A stretch of DNA of 64,000 nucleotides from Arion vulgaris (lineage: Eukaryota; Mollusca; Gastropoda; Stylommatophora; Arionidae): NCBI GenBank assembly GCA_020796225.1, contig CM036768.1, positions 37,187,789 through 37,251,788 of the forward strand, read 5' to 3'. Every line of letters starts with the position of its first letter. The stretch's first letter is position 1. The translations under genes were made by a program, and so were the position numbers. Under the pieces are notes generated by a model. It saw nothing but the letters and a program-made list of their open reading frames with translations, made no database searches and was not told the DNA's origin. This document shows, piece by piece, positions 43,765-55,600 of the stretch.

Positions 43765-44170
43765 TTATCTTATATGGAGCGGAGACATGGAGAACAACTA
43801 AGGGGAACACCAAAAAGGGGCAGACATTCATCAATAGATGCCTGTGCAGGATACTCCATCTGCAATGGTAGGACAGGACCACAAACAGGGAACTGTGGGA
43901 TAATAGAGCGGGACAACGGCAAGTGGAACAAGAGATAAGAAGTAGAAGATGGTGATGGATAGGACACGCACTGAGAAACCCCTAACAGCATCATGAGGAG
44001 GCTCGCCGATGGAATCCACAGGGAAAAGAGGTAAGGGAAGACCCAGGAACACCTGGAGACGGAATGCAAACAAATGGGGAGAGAGTGGAGAGAATCTGGA
44101 AAGTATTGGCCTTCGATAGGCAAGCTTTGAAGACCTTGGTTGCGGAGCTATGCTTCCCGAAGGGTGAAGA
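43765..44170 (+). pseudogene. LINE reverse-transcriptase C-terminal tail
   Basis: Plus frames give GQTFINRCLC-like text, DRTTNRELWD and RWWIGHALRN, ending near AELCFPKGEE. Shadow ORFs are on the minus strand. A short relative lies at 13630-13750. Confidence 0.75.
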
Positions 44171-44544
44171 AGTGTAAGCGCATAGTGTTTACGCATTGTG
44201 TTTAATCAGCAAGCCACGGGTACCATCAGTATACATACTCTTCGATATCTGTTGGGATGAGACTGAGCACCTATGAGTCTGCCCGAAGTGCAATGACGTC
44301 AGTTTAGTAACCAATAACTATATCACCCACAAGCAGAAGATGGAAGTATGTAGGAGGCTTGATGAAGACCACTCATGCACTGCTCAGGAAGAAACTTAAT
44401 ATTGTTTTATCATTAAGTGCAGGTTAACTGAGAGTCTATTGTATAAACTGTATATTATTAATTAATCCAGTTAGTTCTTGGTTAGCAGAAACTATTCCTG
44501 GTAGACCCATAGGTTCTCAGTCTTGAAAGTCAGGATAAAGTTAA

Positions 44545-44790
44545 ACCTGCTGCCTTGCAGGTCGGCCGGGGACAGACCAAGACTGACGGAGAGTGAACCC
44601 AGTAAATGCTGGCTAAAACCAGACACATCGCTGAAGGATAAGCACCAGAGCTCCAAATGGCGCTAAAGATGTGACGAAACACACCCACGCTAAGGATGCA
44701 TGAATCAGATTTCCACATGAATAAGACAATTTATGGGGAAATCTGGTACATCAGTCTAAGCGTGATTGCAAGAGAGAGAGAGAGAGGATA
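44545..44790. repeat. Dispersed repeat R, copy 2
   Basis: This is the same unit as at 43430-43700, about 1.1 kb away in the same orientation. Both end with GAGAGAGAGA. Confidence 0.8.
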
Positions 44791-45057
44791 AAATTAACAC
44801 TAATGATTAAATCACTCAGATACACAATATTAAAGTTTTGTTGTCTTTAATCATTACAATATTTACATTACAAAAAACATACAAATACGTTCAGTTTCAT
44901 TGTTTTAACAATACAACAACAAGATTAGCATATCTAATTATAGATTATTGAAAAATTAAAAAATTTAAAAAAATTTGCTTAACATTTATGCCAAAGACTT
45001 ATTTACAGCACCATTTTTCGTTATCAATTTTTATGAGAACTATTATTATAGCACTCT

Positions 45058-45250
45058 GTACATTAGGAGGAACATCTATACTTTAGGAGGAACATGTGTA
45101 CTTTAGGAGGAACATGTGTACATTAGGAGGGACATCTGTACTTTATGAGGAACATCTGTACATTAGGAGGAACGTCTGTACTTTAGGAGGAACGTCTGTA
45201 CTGTAGGAGGAACATCTGTACTTTAGGAGGAACATCTGTACTTTAGGAGG
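45058..45250. repeat. Tandem array of 20 bp
   Basis: About ten units of ATCTGTACTTTAGGAGGAAC, in the interval between CHMP5 and the SLC43-like gene. Confidence 0.93.
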
Positions 45251-45460
45251 AATGTCTAGTCGAATGGATTAGAGCGGGCTCCCATGCTGGAGACCCGTGG
45301 TCAGTTCACAGTAAAGCCAAGGAGTTTTTCTGTTGTTGGCATAATGAAAAATCCTAACTTGACCTGTTTCGTAGAGACTGCACTAGCCATGCGGCCATTA
45401 CATTCCTCAGTCTCTCGACCTACACAACTCTAAAAAGCTGTACTACAGGCAGTAAGAGAG

Positions 45461-45736
45461 CCGCGTAGCGTAGTTGTTAGTAAACTCGCTTCTCAAGGCT
45501 GGTGGTCTGGGTTCAGCTCCCGCAGTGCGCGTGGAATTTTCCCGACCACGACGGCTCTCAGGTCGACCCAGCCTCAACTGGGTACCAGACATGCTATGGG
45601 AAAGTAAAGACGGCCGGCGTGATGCTGACCACATCACCCATCGTGTGACGATGGTCAATGAAAAATACAGGCCTAACACTGTATTGACCTATATACCACG
45701 AGGTATGAAAGGGTTCGTTTACTTTTACTTACATGC
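45461..45736 (+). mobile_element. T3 SINE
   Basis: This full-length copy is directly followed by a T4 SINE at 45738. It gives ORFs on both strands that are not genes. Confidence 0.87.
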
Positions 45737-45737
45737 A

Positions 45738-46073
45738 GTGGGGACTGCCTAGAGTAGTTGATAGTAGCTCGGCCTGCTAGCTGTGAGACGCCTCATAGCT
45801 CGGGTTCGAACCTACTGTCCGGCATTTGTTCGAGTCCCTGGTCTTACTCAGGACGATAACATGAGTACCTCTGAAGTCGGAGAAAATCTGCCTGTATGGC
45901 GAGGGAATACTAATTACGAGTACATTGAGCACACGGCTGCCAGTGTAAGTAATTTACAATGTCACGCTGCTGCCATTGTAAGAAATTGGAAAAACAGATT
46001 TTCACGCAAAAATCAGTTTCAGAGATGAAACTTCGTCTGAGTTGAAAGCGGACGAAAAAAAAAAAAAACTTAC
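45738..46073 (+). mobile_element. T4 SINE, full length
   Basis: The head GGGGACTGCCTAGAGTAGTT with B-box GGGTTCGAACC is followed by a body with TCTGAAGTCGGAGAAAATCT and an A-rich tail at 46060-46068. Confidence 0.88.
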
Positions 46074-46221
46074 ATGCAGTAATGACAGTTTACTCTGTAC
46101 ATGACCATAGTTTCTCTGAGAGGCGGAGATCAGAGTAACCTATGGATATGTCCAAACTGCTATGATGATAGTCCTCATATAACTGATTATTGTTATAAGC
46201 ATTACTACTCTGTTTAATGGT

Positions 46222-46305
46222 CTCTGTGAAGGTCTCTGTGGCAAAAGTGGTTAAGCCATTTACCTTGCCTTCTAAAGGTTGTGGGTACGAATCAGAATAT
46301 CTTTG
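46222..46305 (+). mobile_element. T1 SINE head only
   Basis: GGTCTCTGTGGCAAAAGTGG and GTGGGTACGAATCAG are recognisable. The body is missing. Confidence 0.6.
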
Positions 46306-46397
46306 TTTAGTTCGTTCGAGCAGACTCTTTCAGTGCTTTGAGCCTGTCATTCCAGTTCATTGCATTACCTTATTCTATCATTGTGTTGTTAGTCAGC

Positions 46398-46633
46398 CTC
46401 TTCTTCTTTGCGTTCGTTCTTTACGACCAATTTTAATCACTCTTTGTGATATGTTTGATCTTTGCCAAGAACGTGTATACGTTGCACATTGGTTTGTAGG
46501 CCCCTAAACGCATAGACATCTACACGTTTAGGACACATACATCCAATTTCAGCCAAACCTCCTTAGTCGCTCTTACGACATGCATGGCAGGTAACCGTGG
46601 TTCTATTCTTTACACCCCAAATTTGGGCCCACT
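46398..46633 (-). mobile_element. A2 SINE
   Basis: This minus-sense copy starts with TTCTTCTTTGCGTTCGTTCT. It abuts a three-unit tandem repeat. Confidence 0.82.
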
Positions 46634-46735
46634 GGCGAAAGACTGCATTAAAACTATGTAGCACTGGCGAAATACTGCATTAAAACTATGTAGCACTGAC
46701 GAAAGACTGCATTAAAACTATGTAGCACTGACAAA
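46631..46735. repeat. Tandem array of 32 bp, three units
   Basis: Units read CACTGGCGAAAGACTGCATT and AAAACTATGTAG, placed between an A2 SINE and the foldback element. Confidence 0.9.
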
Positions 46736-46744
46736 AACATAATT

Positions 46745-46907
46745 ACAAAGTACTGTAGTTTTACAGAAAAAATACACAGCAACGTTTCGACCAAAAGGTC
46801 TTTATTAAAGGTCTATAATAATGATATAAATACAATAATATAAAGGCCTTTTGGTCGAAACGTTGATGTGTATTGTTTTTGTATTTTGTAAAGCTACAGT
46901 ACTTTGT
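46745..46907. repeat. Foldback element with GGTCGAAACGTTG arms
   Basis: The left arm ACAAAGTACTGTAG through CAACGTTTCGACCAAAAGG is mirrored on the right, with a short central spacer. Single-arm relatives occur near 10630-10715 and 11490-11580. Confidence 0.85.
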
Positions 46908-46964
46908 TCTTACGTGTTTCGATTATAATTCTACGAGCACAAATTAGATGTCGACTTGCTAGCC

Positions 46965-47310
46965 CTTGAGAGATGAAGTGGCTACGCAGAATGCTGGTGG
47001 TAACAAGAAGAGACCGGTTGAGAACTGAAGACATCAGGAAAAAGTGGGTACAACATCAGTACTGAACTTCATCAAGAAACGAATTAAATGGTTCGGCCAT
47101 ATAAGCAGATTACCAACAGACAGTGCACCTCAAAGAGCAATGTTGCTCCGTTACAATGGATACAAAGTAAAAGGCCGGCCACGGAAAAGATGGACCTAAG
47201 ATATAACAGAGGAGACGAAAGACACTTTATGAATCGCACACAAGGGTTCGTTCTAGAAATCTCTTCTTATCCTGACGCTGTGAGACAAAACAGGATTGAA
47301 GTCAATTAAA
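46965..47310 (+). pseudogene. LINE C-terminal tail
   Basis: MKWLRRMLVVTRRDRLRTED-type text and a GRPRKR-like stretch are visible in broken frames. Confidence 0.65.
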
Positions 47311-47571
47311 GTAAAAAGAAACACAGAACTGATAAACTATTGTAAATGTTAGTGAAAAGTTGCAGACGTATCCTCCATCATTGGGTATTTAAAGGACTAG
47401 ACTTGATAGAGAGTAAACCTTGACCACAAATCCGTAGGAAGGACCTAAGGCAGTTGATGGTTATATGTGTATTCATTCCATCTTCTGGCAAACCCTGCTT
47501 GATTCCAAACGTTTGGACTTTGTCTTTCCTTTGGAATAAACAGTAGGGAAGAGGAGGTTTAGGAAATGGAA

Positions 47572-47762
47572 GACACATTCCCAAATGTAAGCTGCCCAGG
47601 CAAGACACATTCCCCATATCCCGCTGCCCAGGCAAGACACATTCTCCATATTAGAATGCCCAGGAAGACACATTCCATATTAGCTGCCAGGCAAGGCACA
47701 TTCCCCATATTAGCTGCCCAGGCAAGGCACATTCCCCCTATAGCTGCCCAGGCAAGGCACAA
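47572..47762. repeat. Tandem array of about 30 bp
   Basis: About six units of CATTCCCCATATTAGCTGCC and CAGGCAAGGCA. ORFs on both strands here are repeat artefacts. Confidence 0.9.
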
Positions 47763-47774
47763 ATGAAGAGGAAA

Positions 47775-47890
47775 TTACCTGCTTTCAGTCCGACACAACA
47801 CGGAAAGAAACAGTGGAAGAGAGACTTAGGGATCAGCTGAAAGACAAGAGAACACTCAGAAGTTGTCACAGTGAAACACTTACCAATTGA
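47775..47890 (+). pseudogene. LINE C-terminal tail fragment
   Basis: The reading RLRDQLKDKRTLRSCHSETL matches the end of the LINE tail at 61836. Confidence 0.55.
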
Positions 47891-48192
47891 CCGTCTGTAA
47901 AGACGAAAAAGGCCATATAGACATGATATATTTGCATCAACATTTATGTTTCACACACACACATACACACATACAAACGACAATAACCATCATCATCAAA
48001 TAGCTTGTTCAGAGCAGCTTTGCCAATCTTATCAGTTTTTGGAATTTCTCTTTTTCATAGGCCAGATGTCCTCTCTGCAGCCGTCATGTTCAAATCATCA
48101 GTTACATCTTGAATTCCTATTCTTCTCTTTGCCGGTATGCCTCCTTCCATGGTGGTCTTCTCAAACCATTCATGTCTTTTTATATCTCCAAA

Positions 48193-48712
48193 ATCGCCCG
48201 AGTGGTTGCCGGGGCCCAAGTTTGGGGTGTAAAGAATAGAACCACTGTTACCTGCCACGCATGTCGTAAGAGGCGACTCAGGAGGTTTGGCTGAAATCGA
48301 ATGCATGTGTCCGCCAGGAATGCTAGCCCGAAACAAATGCTTGCAGAAAACGGATGCCCAGGCCGTAAGGCGCATAACATGGTGCAACGACCCCTTACAA
48401 TGAGGAATGGGATAACGGATTCTGGTCGCCAATCTGCCTCGGAGATATAGCCATGCAGTAAGAATGTCAGACCTACCATCACGAGAGTGGCCAAAACTTA
48501 ACTGCGGGAAGAGGTCGGCACAAACGGGAAGCAGAAATCATAGGAATTATATTCTACAGAGCTGCCTCCAGTATGCAGACTTGAGAAGAAGGAGGTGGCC
48601 CACTTACACTAGCGTCCAAGACAAACTGTATGTCATGGCTGATAATCTGAGGCAGACGGTTGCCTTTATTAGAGAATCCGAAATCCCAATCTAGTGAGAA
48701 CGCAGAATAAGA
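48193..48712 (+). mobile_element. A3 SINE
   Basis: This full-length copy, from CGCCCGAGTGGTTGCCGGGG to GAACGCAGAATAAG, lies downstream of the SLC43-like gene. Confidence 0.86.
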
Positions 48713-48769
48713 CGATATCTCCAAAATACTTCAATTTCATAATTCTTATCTGTAGCACCAGCCAATTTT

Positions 48770-48995
48770 CTTTGATTTTAAGTTAGTTCTGAACAGATCT
48801 TTTTGTTCTTGTCTCTGTTCATCATGTACGTATAACTCTTCTGTAACACTTATATTCAAAAGCACATATGTTTTTCCACTGCCTTGTTAAATGCCCATGC
48901 TTCACGCCCATACGTTGCTACTGGGAATATGTTTGTTCTTAATATTCTGATCTTTATGTAACTACGAGTACAATAAACTCCATGACATTTTGGAA
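48770..48995 (-). pseudogene. LINE reverse-transcriptase fragment
   Basis: The minus reading IKIRILRTNIFPVATYGREA and [11 protein letters not shown] is the ATYGxExW region of LINE reverse transcriptases. Confidence 0.75.
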
Positions 48996-49006
48996 CTGGT
49001 CCACGG

Positions 49007-49180
49007 ATGTTCATTGTCGTTAAACAACAGATGACAAAGATTATGAATGTCAGTGAATATATTAACTTGTTGCTGATATCCACGTTTCTCATCTGCTCGC
49101 TTGTCGTTTAACAACAGATGACAAAGATTATCCACGTCAGTGAATATATTAACTTATTGCAGATGTCCACGTTTCTCATC
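49007..49180. repeat. Tandem duplication of about 97 bp
   Basis: TTAAACAACAGATGACAAAG through CCACGTTTCTCATCTGCTC occurs twice, at about 49019-49100 and 49106-49186. Confidence 0.85.
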
Positions 49181-49400
49181 TGCTCATTCTCATGACTCAT
49201 TGTAGAAACTTTTAACATATCCACACTGTCACCCTTCTCCGCTGTTGTTTGTTTTAATTTGAGTGTCTCTACTGTGCCACATCTTACTTTGTTCATGTTA
49301 TCCTAGAAATCATCAACATGATCTTGATAATATATTTGTTTATATTTAATATTGTGGTTCGTGAGGTAACTTGCCGAAAAATTGAAACTGTCAGAATGGT

Positions 49401-49406
49401 TTTATT
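49401..49406 (-). terminator. Poly(A) signal of the SLC43-like gene
   Basis: AATAAA on the minus strand lies about 50 bases after the TGA, which suggests a very short 3' UTR. Confidence 0.6.
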
Positions 49407-49454
49407 AGATGGCTTGTCGTATTAAGGAGTTCATATATTTCTAAATCCATCTTT

Positions 49455-49613
49455 TCATGCTATTTCTTGAACATTAGGTGACTCCACGTTCAATCCATTG
49501 GTTATTTTCTTCCTCCCCGATAGAGACTCCTTCATAAAGACTCTACTTTTGTAGTACAGGTAAGCTGGTTGAACCAATGAGAGTATTCCTATGATGCCAA
49601 CAAACCCAAAGAC
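49455..49613 (-). CDS. SLC43-like exon D with stop
   Basis: The exon encodes VFGFVGIIGILSLVQPAYLY (last membrane helix), a basic cytosolic tail with SGRKK, and TGA at 49455-49457. Confidence 0.82.
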   Translation of the reverse strand, partial: VFGFVGIIGILSLVQPAYLYYKSRVFMKESLSGRKKITNGLNVESPNVQEIA

Positions 49614-52600
49614 CTGCAAATGGAGAAAACAGAACCGGTTTTTATATCAGAATAGACTTCATGTTTTTAAGAACTAACTGACTTCTTCTTTTCTTAACTC
49701 TTTGAGACTTTTAATCCGATGTACCGGCTTAGGCCATCTTTAAAATGTCACTAAGCCGATATGTCGGCTTTTGTGTGTCTGTTGAAGTAAACGAAAGTTG
49801 CTTCCTATTGTAGTAGGGTCCCCTCCATGACCCTACTTATTGAAGGTTTGGTAATGATGTTAGTGATAGTGTTCAACGATGTTACAAAGCACGAACTCAA
49901 GTTGGTAGACTTCATACAAGTTTTTATTCATGATACTTATGGTCAGACAAAACACGTCTGTCAGGTTTCCCTGTCGTCTCCTGTTTTTTTTTCTAATTTT
50001 CTCTAGCAACCGTTCTCTCAATCGTCATTTCTAGCTACACAAAACGTCATTGTCTCGTAGTTATGTGTTGCACTTCTACTTAGAGAGTGGCAAAACACGT
50101 AATTACAAAGTACGCGTAATTATATATATATATACTGAATACTTAGAGAGTGCAACACATAGTCTCAACTATATATATCTAATTATACTATCTAACCATC
50201 TGGCTAACTGTCCATTCTTCCCTGCCTACCTGGGGTTGATACAACTATGACTCTATTAACGTTACTGATTTTGATATATAATATGCCACACTTAAAAAAA
50301 ATTATACTAGTCTTATAAGGGCTAAACTATTGGACATTGAATGTTAAATTTGCATTGCAGAATCAATGCGTCCAGAGCTCAAAATAATTACGAAGTGAAA
50401 GGGTTAGCTCCCCTTGAAGCATACGTCATCAACACCTTTCCCACAACCAGATCTGTCTTGAGCAAGCCAGCTTAGTTCATTCCTGGTCTTTCTCTTCTCT
50501 TTCTCTGTTTACAGTTCGTCTTCATGTCTTTAGGTCGCCCCCTGCCTCTCTTACCTCTCGGCAGAATGACTATGGAGGTTATGGCGGTGACAAAATTCCT
50601 GGAGTGGCTACAGGCGCAAACATTCACCCATGCATGCATGCTCAGCGACTCTTTGATCATGATACAGAAGATCAAGACCGGTTATGTAAGAACATTTGGT
50701 GCAGTGGATGCAATTAATACAAAATGCAACAATCTAGACACCTTTGTCCCAGGTCATTCTGGGGGAAGGGCAATGAGAGAGTGGGTGCACTGGCGGGCAA
50801 TGCTACGATCGAGAATGAGTCTTCTATGGACACAAGCGACATCATCAACGCTCTAAGAGAAAACATACGCTCTGAAGATTTCAACGAAGAAGATAAAGGG
50901 TATTTTCTATCTCCGTTGCGTTAGTTATGCATACCGATAGGTGCGACAAGACGGGAAAACCACCAAAGAAACCCAAGTGGATACATCAGTCAACACAGAA
51001 CGGAAGTTTTAGCCTAAACACATTGAAATACATGCTTGGGAGGAGATCGGATCAATTATGGATGTGTCCGATGAAAATGATCCTCACATGAACAATGAAC
51101 GGCTGTAAGCTTTACAGCAATGGAAAAACATGTGTTGTTGAATATACGTGTTACAGAAGAGAATATATCCCTATATCATGGATAGAGAAGAGAACAAATA
51201 GATACATTCAGAAAGAATTCAAAATCAAAGAAAACTGGCTGATGCTACAAATTAGAATGAGAAAGCTGAAGTATGTTGGACATACAGTTATTGGTTACTA
51301 AACTGACAAGACACAGAGAAAACGAGCTGCGCGAAAAAATAGAACACACAACACCCACATGTCTAACCTTGATAATGTATGCTCCACCTGTGGTAGGGGA
51401 TTGTGTTTCTAGGATTGGACTATACAGTCACCTCCCCACACACCAGAGAGGTGTAGCAGCACACGTCTGAAGCTGTTGCCATCATCGCTTGCGATGGACG
51501 GCTATTACTATTAGATCAATCGGCAATCCAGATACAGAGCTCGAGGAAGACCACGCGCCAGATGGATAGATAATATCACTGATATCCTGTGACATCAACG
51601 ACTAACAGATGTAAAACACCTGGCACAGGATAGTTAACTGAAACTCCCCACTTCGCTTCACAGCTTATGTGGATAAGACAAGACATAGCTTAAGGTGCCA
51701 AATGTTGACCCTCAACAGAGAAGCGTGGACCATGAAACTTACGGCAAGCGGTTCGGACTACAGATTTCCTGACCACATATCATTACTTGACGATTTCAAC
51801 TTCAAGTTACCCTGAAGTCAGAGAAAGCCCGCTTGCATGGCGAGGAACACCAATAAAACGGTAAGTAAGCTTTCACGCAAAAAGCAGTCAGAAACGCCAT
51901 ACCAGGCGCAATGGCTACGCCTGAATTCGTAACGGGCGAAAGCAGAAGTAGAAGAAGTAGAAGACATAGCTTGTAATTAATATTTACGCCCGAGTGATTA
52001 CCGGGGTCCAAATTAGGGATGTAAAGAATAGCACCACTGTTACCTGCCACGCATGTTGTAAGAGGCGAATAAGGAGGTTGGCTGAAATCGGATGCACATG
52101 TCCTAAATGTATAGAAGTCTATGCGTTTAGGAGCCTACCAAACTAATGTGCAACGTATACACGTTCTTGGCAAAGATCAAACATATCACAAAGAGTGATT
52201 AAAATTGGTCGTAAAGAACGAACGCAAAGAAGAAGAAGAAGATTAATATTTACCTCGACCCATGCCTGGTTACGGTACTGTACCCACAGGAATAAAGGGT
52301 ACTGTACGTAACTGATGCCACCTGAGAGAACAGACATGATGCCACACAAAATTCCAAAGTATTGTGTCGGGTACCTGAGGATAGAGAAATGATCACATTT
52401 AAATACAATTTGAATTTGGTGTTTCATTTATTCTAACCAGTGGCGGCTCGTGCTAATTTTGTTGGTGGGTCAGACATCTTTTTGTGTGGAAAATCATGGT
52501 ATTGGGTTAGGTTATATTTTAATTTATACACGTTACACATTATTTTTGGTGGGCTCGGCCCAACGGCCTAATGACGAGCCGCCACTGATTATAACTCTTC

Positions 52601-55600
52601 TCTCTGTCTCCCCTTGCTTTTTCTTTCTCTCTCTTGAGAGTGATTGCTACTTAAATAGATTCATTCTAATTGAACAGCATGTATGCGCTTCTTCTTCTTC
52701 TTTTGTCATCACACTGTTACAGGGTTGTTGCTCAGTGTCGTGGTTTTCTGTTTTTGTCTTGCGCTGTTCTGGTGGCTTGGGGGATTGTTATTTTTGCTCT
52801 TTCACAGGACTCTGCTATGCTATCCAACCAACGTTTTCGTGGTCTGCCTCTCGCCTTCTTTCCTGATATTCTGTTAATACACATACATCTATCAAATCCG
52901 ACAAACGAACATGCTTGAATTCCTTCACATTCTCCCAAATCTCTTTGGCTAAGTGGCTAATCTTTGCCTTGAGCTTCTAAAGTCGTGGGTTCGAATCCTC
53001 ATAGGCAGAGACACAAAAGTATCACTCAATTCGATCTTGTAGCCTTATCTCTACCTGAAACAGCCATCTGTGAGTGAGGGTTCAATTCCGCGGGCTGGCA
53101 GAAAAGCCACAGGTTTCCCAGATTTACGGTGTTCGTGGCACCGAACCGAAGGGTTACAATGTTCATGGCACCGAGCCGAAGAGCTGAAAGCTCAAGTGCT
53201 TCTGGATCGGGAAAAGAAAAAAATCTCTTCCTGAAATACGTCTTATTCATTGCTTTGTGCTCCGCTTGAAAAGTTCACTCCATGTGCTCCCAGATTCATC
53301 CCAGACTTTCATTTATTCCGCTGACTGTGGTGCTCACTGTATTACATATCTTGGCTGCTTTTCTGTTCTCTTCTTGTAGGCTTGTACAATCCATCTATTT
53401 TGTATCTCTTTTTTATATCTTCTAAACTAGTAATGTCTTGAAGACTGATATTGCTAATCGTATCGTCCCAGGTATATTCAAGTATTCTTTATTATTCTTC
53501 TTTTTTCTTCTTCTTCGAACGCTCCATATCGAACACTTGTTTACCACTCTGTGTGATTTGCATGTGATCTGAGCCTAAGAGCGATTGTACGTTGTGCCAG
53601 TTATGCACCTACAAGTAGGCCAGCACATCAGATTTCTACGATGCTTTTATTTACTAGGTAGCATCCTAGGTTCTACATCAGTCGCCTCTTACGACATGCC
53701 TTGTAGGTTGCAGTGGTACAATTTTTTGCTTTCCTTGCAGGTTCCGGCACACCACAGGCGTATCTTGCAATGATTCCGCTCAGTCTTCAAAATGTGTGTC
53801 CTATCTATCGCCAGCGTCTCTTCCTTGGCTCTTTCTCCTCTGGTATCTGCTTAGTTATTTCTTTGAGTAGATCGTTCGTAATTTTTTCATACCATCTCAG
53901 TCCTTCTATTCTACGTAAATATTCATTCACGAAGGTCTGTAGTTTTCAGGTGGTGTCTTTTGTTGTCCACCATGTTTCCGAACCATAGTTCTTCTTATTC
54001 TTCTGCGTTCTCACTAGAATGGGATCTCGGATTCTCTAATAAAGGCAGCCGTCTGCCTCAGAAGATCAGCCACGCCATACAGTTTGTTTTGGACGATAGT
54101 GTAAGTGGGCCACCTCTTTCTTCTCAAGTTTGCATACTGGGGGCAGTTCTGTAGGATATAATTCCTATAATTTCTGCTTCCCCGTTTGTGCCGACCTCTT
54201 CCCGCAGTAAGTTTTGGACACCCTCATTATGGTAGGTCTGACATTCTTACTGCGTGGCTAAATCTCCGAGACAGATTGGCGACCGTAGAATCCGTTATTC
54301 CATTCCTCATTGTGAGGGGCTGTTGCACCATGTTATACTCCTTACGGCCTTGTGCATCCGTTTTCTGCAAGCATTTGTTTCGGGTTAGCATTCCCTAGCG
54401 GACACGCGCATCCGATTTCAGTCTAGTCTCCTTAGTTCCCGCTTACGACCTGCGTGGCAGGTAACAGTGGTTCTATTTTTACACCCCAAATTTGGGCCCC
54501 AGTAACCACTCGGGCCCGAACCATACAACAGCACTGACTTCAAATTTTATTCAAATATATATATATATGTATATATATAACCAGTGGCGGCTCGTCATTA
54601 AGGGCCATTGAGGCCGGGACCCACCAAAAATAAGGTGTAACGTGTATTTATTATTGTATACGTTAAAATATAATCTAGACGAAACCATGATTTTCGAGAA
54701 AATTTTTGTCTAGCCCATCCAACAAAAATGATCACGATCCTCCACTGTATATAACATCCGAATACTCATTTTATAATACATATAGTACTTACATTATACG
54801 TAGGAAGGCTGTACCACAACTGTACAGACCCGTTCTAAATACAACCAGGATTATACTGGTGCCAATAACCGCATTGTTATTACACGTCATGATTAGACCA
54901 CATAAAAGAACTCCCAAGAGACTGGTTAATGCCAAGGACACAGTGGAAGTGTGTAATATCCGAACTTCTGCTGGTGTCGTATCTGTCAAGGTGTTAGGAT
55001 AAAACAATAAAGACATGTAAATACGAATTTTGGATATTTAACTATATTGTTAAAGCAGTTCTGTTGTATGTGTCAGAAACATGGAGAACGACTTAAATAA
55101 TAACGTATAAATTGCAAACATTCATTAACTGGTGTCTGCTCAAAATAAAGGGACTGAGATGGTATGATAGGGTCACAATGAGGAACTTATGGAGAGAACA
55201 AGACAGGGTTCCTGTGAACCAAAAGGTAAAAAAAACCATCTGGCTAGGACACACTTTGAGAAAATCAGATGGAAAATAACAAGAGAGGTCCTGTTCTGGA
55301 ACCCACAGGAACAAAGAAAGAGAGGGAGGTCTAGAAAGATATGGAGACGAGATTTGGAAGCAGAGATCAACAATATAAGGAAGAGCTGGAAGAAGCTGTA
55401 GGAGATAGCTAGAGAGAGAAAGATATGGAGACGAGATTTGGAAGCAGAGATCAACAATATAAGGAAGAGCTGGAAGAAGCTGTAGGAGATAGCTAGAGAG
55501 AGAAGATATGGAAGAGATTGTGAGCGAGATCTATACAGAAGAGCTGGAAAAGCTGGAGAAGCAGAGAGAGAGATAGGAGAGAGATTGAGAGAGAAACAAT

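Noticed and set aside
47559..47766. Overlapping ORFs with repeated MCLAWAA-like text
   Set aside because: They are produced by a 30-bp tandem repeat.
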